Shown here: positions 61,747 through 64,000 of the stretch, piece after piece
Position numbering within the stretch: position 1 is the stretch's first letter
Layout: every line of letters starts with the position of its first letter
Assembly: GCF_000344805.1 (NCBI RefSeq)
Contig: NC_020453.1
Location: 1,364,001-1,428,000 of the forward strand
Source: Bradyrhizobium oligotrophicum S58
Lineage (GTDB): Bacteria; Pseudomonadota; Alphaproteobacteria; Rhizobiales; Xanthobacteraceae
Direction of reading: 5' to 3'
DNA: 64,000 nt
The notes under the pieces: generated by a model
The model's database searches: none
What the model saw: the letters and a program-made list of their open reading frames with translations, nothing else
What the model was told of the DNA's origin: nothing
Program-made: the position numbers and the translations under genes

Positions 61747-62571
61747 TTGCGAATTCTCTTCGTCGGCGACGTTGTCGGCCGGGCCGGCCGCAGCGCCGTC
61801 TCGGACAACCTTCCAGGCCTGGTCCGCGACTGGGCGCTCGATCTCGTCATCGTCAACGGCGAGAACGCGGCCGGCGGATTCGGCATCACCGAGGCGATCT
61901 ACCAGGAGCTGGTCGATGCCGGCGCCGACGCGGTCACGCTCGGCAATCATTCATGGGACCAGCGCGAGGCGCTGGTGTTCATCGAGCGCGCGCCGCGCCT
62001 GGTTCGGCCTGCGAACTATCCGGCGGGCACGCCCGGCCGCGGCGCTGCGCTGATCGATGCCAAGAACGGCGCCCGCGCGCTGGTGGTCAATGTGCTCGGC
62101 CGCGTTTTCATGACGCCGTTCGACGATCCGTTCGCGGCCGTCGGGCGCGAGCTCGGCGCCTGTCCGCTGCGCGAGGCGGCGGATGCTGTTGTGGTCGACG
62201 TGCATTGCGAGGCCTCGAGCGAGAAGCAGGGGCTCGGCTATTTCTGCGACGGCCGCGCCAGCCTCGTCGTCGGCACCCACACCCACGTGCCCACGGCCGA
62301 CCACCAGATCCTGCCGGGCGGCACCGCCTACATGACCGATGCCGGCATGACCGGCGACTATGATTCGATCATCGGCATGCAGAAGGACGAGCCGCTGCGC
62401 CGTTTCCAGTCGGGCATCCCGTCGGCGCGGTTCGAGCCGGCGATGGGCGAGGCGACCTTGAGCGGCGTCGCGGTCGAAACCGACGATGCCTCGGGGCTCG
62501 CCGTCAAGGTCGCGCCGGTGCGCATCGGCGGCCGGCTGTCTCCAGCCAGGCCTTCGTTCTGGGGGGCGTGA
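61747..62571 (+). CDS. YmdB family metallophosphoesterase
   Basis: Phosphoesterase of 274 residues related to Bacillus YmdB (2',3'-cyclic nucleotide phosphodiesterase). It has the dinuclear metal motifs: RILFVGDVVGRAGR (DxxG), VNGENAAGGFG (NGEN), TLGNHSWD (GNHxxD), VDVHCEASSEK and VGTHTHVPTAD, with YMTDAGMTGDYDSIIGM near the C-terminus. The start is a TTG one base after the stop of the preceding gene, so translation is coupled. It is often beside the cyclo-ligase gene in alphaproteobacteria. Confidence 0.93.
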   Translation: MRILFVGDVVGRAGRSAVSDNLPGLVRDWALDLVIVNGENAAGGFGITEAIYQELVDAGADAVTLGNHSWDQREALVFIERAPRLVRPANYPAGTPGRGAALIDAKNGARALVVNVLGRVFMTPFDDPFAAVGRELGACPLREAADAVVVDVHCEASSEKQGLGYFCDGRASLVVGTHTHVPTADHQILPGGTAYMTDAGMTGDYDSIIGMQKDEPLRRFQSGIPSARFEPAMGEATLSGVAVETDDASGLAVKVAPVRIGGRLSPARPSFWGA

Positions 62572-62580
62572 GAGCTGGCG

Positions 62581-64000
62581 TCAGGCCTGGAGGCGAAAAC
62601 CCATCCGGAACGCGCCCCAATGGCGGCCCTTGATGACGATCGGCGCCGACAGGTCCTTCATCAGCACGAACTGCCCGCCGCCCATGTCGCGGCGGTAGGT
62701 CTGCAGCAGGAACGGCTTGTTGCTGGCAGCCGCGACCTTCTTCACCGCGCGGTCCTCGAACAGCCGGCGATTGCGGCAGTTGGCGTTGTTCCAGACCGGG
62801 TCGGGCCCCTGCGGCTTGCGGTAGTTCGGATTGTGCGTCGGCAGGTAGCCGCCACGGGCCCAGGCGACGCAGAACACGATGCGCGGATCGCTGCCCTGGA
62901 TCGGGTCCTGGATCGCGGGCAGGACGCGGTCGGTGAATTCGACGTAGCGCGTCATGTACTGCTTGGGATTGGTGCCGGGAATCTCACGATAGTTCTCGTC
63001 CATCAGGTCGGCGAGCGTGATCTCGCCGCGGTCGATGGCGGCCTCGAAAGTCGCCGAGATCTGACGCGCGGTCTCGACGACGGCCTTGATCAGCGGCGCG
63101 TCTGTGGTCTGAACGCCGCTCTCGGCGATCAGCCCGATCAGCGCCTCGGAATGGTCGAGCAGCCTGGCGATGCGGTTGTCGGCCTGCTTGAGCTCGACCG
63201 AGGACTGGTCGACGCCCTTGGCGAGCTCCGCGAGCTCGCTGATGACCGTGTCGCAATGCGCGAGATTGGAGGTCGCGGCCTTCGCCACGCCATCGATCTC
63301 CTGGCCGACGCTGGTGAAACCGTCCTGGACGCGGACGATGATGCCACCGATCTGCTGGGCGCCTTCGCCCGCGGTCTTGGCGCGCGACGAGGCCTGGCCG
63401 CTCTCGCCGAGCAGGCTCTTCACCTGCGAATCCAGCCCGCGCAGGGTGTCGCCGATCTGCTGCGTGGCCTGTCGCGTCGCCTCGGCGAGCGACTTCACCT
63501 CGCTCGCGACCACCGCGAAGCCGCGTCCGGCGCTGCCGGCGCGCGCGGCCTCGATGGTGGCGTTGAGCGCCAAAAGGTTGGTCTGCTTGGCGATCGCTTC
63601 GATCGCGACCGAGACCTTGGCGACCTGCGACAGCGCATCGCCGACCGAGCCGAGCCGCTGCTCGATCCGCTCGACCGAATCGACCAGCTCGGAAATGTGC
63701 CGCACCGCGGTGTCGACCACGTTGCGCGACTGCGCGATGTCGCCGACGGCGGCCGAGGTCGCGGATTGCACCGCCTGCGAGGCGGTGGCGATGTCGTGGT
63801 TCGCGGCCACCATGGTCTTGGCGGTGGCCTGCAGATGGCCGAACCGCTGCGACTGGTAGCTGACGCGGTTGGCGACCTCCTGGACGTTGCCGGCGACGTC
63901 GGCAAGCTCGACGCCGAGGCCGCCGATGCGGTCGGCGATCTCGTCGATCAGCCGCTCGGCGCCGGTGCGCGCGTCGTGACTTTCCAGGATGGCGCGTTGC
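62581..64000 (-). CDS. Methyl-accepting chemotaxis protein with C-terminal sensor domain, 5' end outside the window
   Basis: At least 473 residues, incomplete at the right edge, where the frame stays open to base 64000. The visible part begins in a helical bundle and holds the MCP hairpin [38 protein letters not shown]. After the signalling domain a C-terminal sensor-like region of about 180 residues follows, ending [14 protein letters not shown], a pattern like the end of Cache-type domains. No membrane helix is seen in the visible part, so it may be a soluble receptor. Domain order (signal then sensor) is the reverse of common receptors. It converges with the YmdB gene, nine bases away. Confidence 0.88.
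   Translation of the reverse strand, partial: QRAILESHDARTGAERLIDEIADRIGGLGVELADVAGNVQEVANRVSYQSQRFGHLQATAKTMVAANHDIATASQAVQSATSAAVGDIAQSRNVVDTAVRHISELVDSVERIEQRLGSVGDALSQVAKVSVAIEAIAKQTNLLALNATIEAARAGSAGRGFAVVASEVKSLAEATRQATQQIGDTLRGLDSQVKSLLGESGQASSRAKTAGEGAQQIGGIIVRVQDGFTSVGQEIDGVAKAATSNLAHCDTVISELAELAKGVDQSSVELKQADNRIARLLDHSEALIGLIAESGVQTTDAPLIKAVVETARQISATFEAAIDRGEITLADLMDENYREIPGTNPKQYMTRYVEFTDRVLPAIQDPIQGSDPRIVFCVAWARGGYLPTHNPNYRKPQGPDPVWNNANCRNRRLFEDRAVKKVAAASNKPFLLQTYRRDMGGGQFVLMKDLSAPIVIKGRHWGAFRMGFRLQA

Overview
The window is high-GC, densely coded DNA from an alphaproteobacterium of the order Hyphomicrobiales (Rhizobiales). The most likely source is Bradyrhizobium or a close relative of Rhodopseudomonas. 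That placement is an inference from gene families (DUF1192, RcdA/DUF1465, DUF4164-ZapA, DUF459, the 6S RNA sequence), from the tkt-gap-pgk-fba gene order, and from the many palindromic intergenic repeats. No rRNA, tRNA, CRISPR array, prophage or biosynthetic cluster was seen.

Layout. 1-7.8 kb: an SDR oxidoreductase, a CsbD stress protein behind an EcfG-like promoter, a DUF459 pseudo-hydrolase, an MltB-type lytic transglycosylase, galU, a Cache-GGDEF diguanylate cyclase and a small DUF7662 protein. 7.8-15.7 kb: a dipeptide/oligopeptide ABC importer with two tandem paralogous binding proteins, each preceded by a good sigma54 (-24/-12) promoter, followed by two permeases and two ATPases. 15.7-20.5 kb: an MCP-PilZ chemoreceptor, a feruloyl-CoA synthase and a divergent MarR regulator; a TAGTTGTAC motif occurs both at the fcs/marR operator and upstream of the chemoreceptor. 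20.7-29.4 kb: a PAS-GGDEF-EAL protein, a quinone oxidoreductase, DUF1192, a candidate small RNA, rcdA, rpmE, an ABC exporter and small membrane proteins. 29.4-38.2 kb: a non-flagellar MotA/MotB-like pair with a GNAT enzyme, a DUF1295 membrane enzyme followed by a probable gene remnant, an RND efflux pair and an outer-membrane-like protein.

38.4-51.0 kb is one leftward block of central carbon metabolism: transketolase, (RecQ), GAPDH, a 47-residue membrane protein, PGK, a small coiled-coil protein, class II and class I fructose-bisphosphate aldolases, a ThiE-like protein, a Sel1-repeat protein and an inositol-phosphatase family enzyme. Diverging from tkt are DUF4164 and zapA. The usual partners of zapA, the 6S RNA gene and the 5-formyl-THF cyclo-ligase gene, are found about 9 kb away at 60.9-61.7 kb. 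The gap holds accessory genes (SnoaL-like, beta-lactamase-fold hydrolase, GST, TAXI binding protein, DsrE), several repeat families, an intact-looking IS4-family element with 10-bp target duplication, and a 0.6-kb non-coding repeat that can fold into a cloverleaf. The window ends with a YmdB phosphoesterase and a truncated chemoreceptor.

The most unusual points are the cloverleaf repeat, the insertion of the IS into the loop of a nested palindromic repeat, the split zapA-6S-fau locus, a small RNA candidate with anti-Shine-Dalgarno loops, and the shared operator-like motif linking a chemoreceptor to aromatic acid catabolism. No clearly new multi-gene system was found. Everything here is from reading the sequence; no database search was run.
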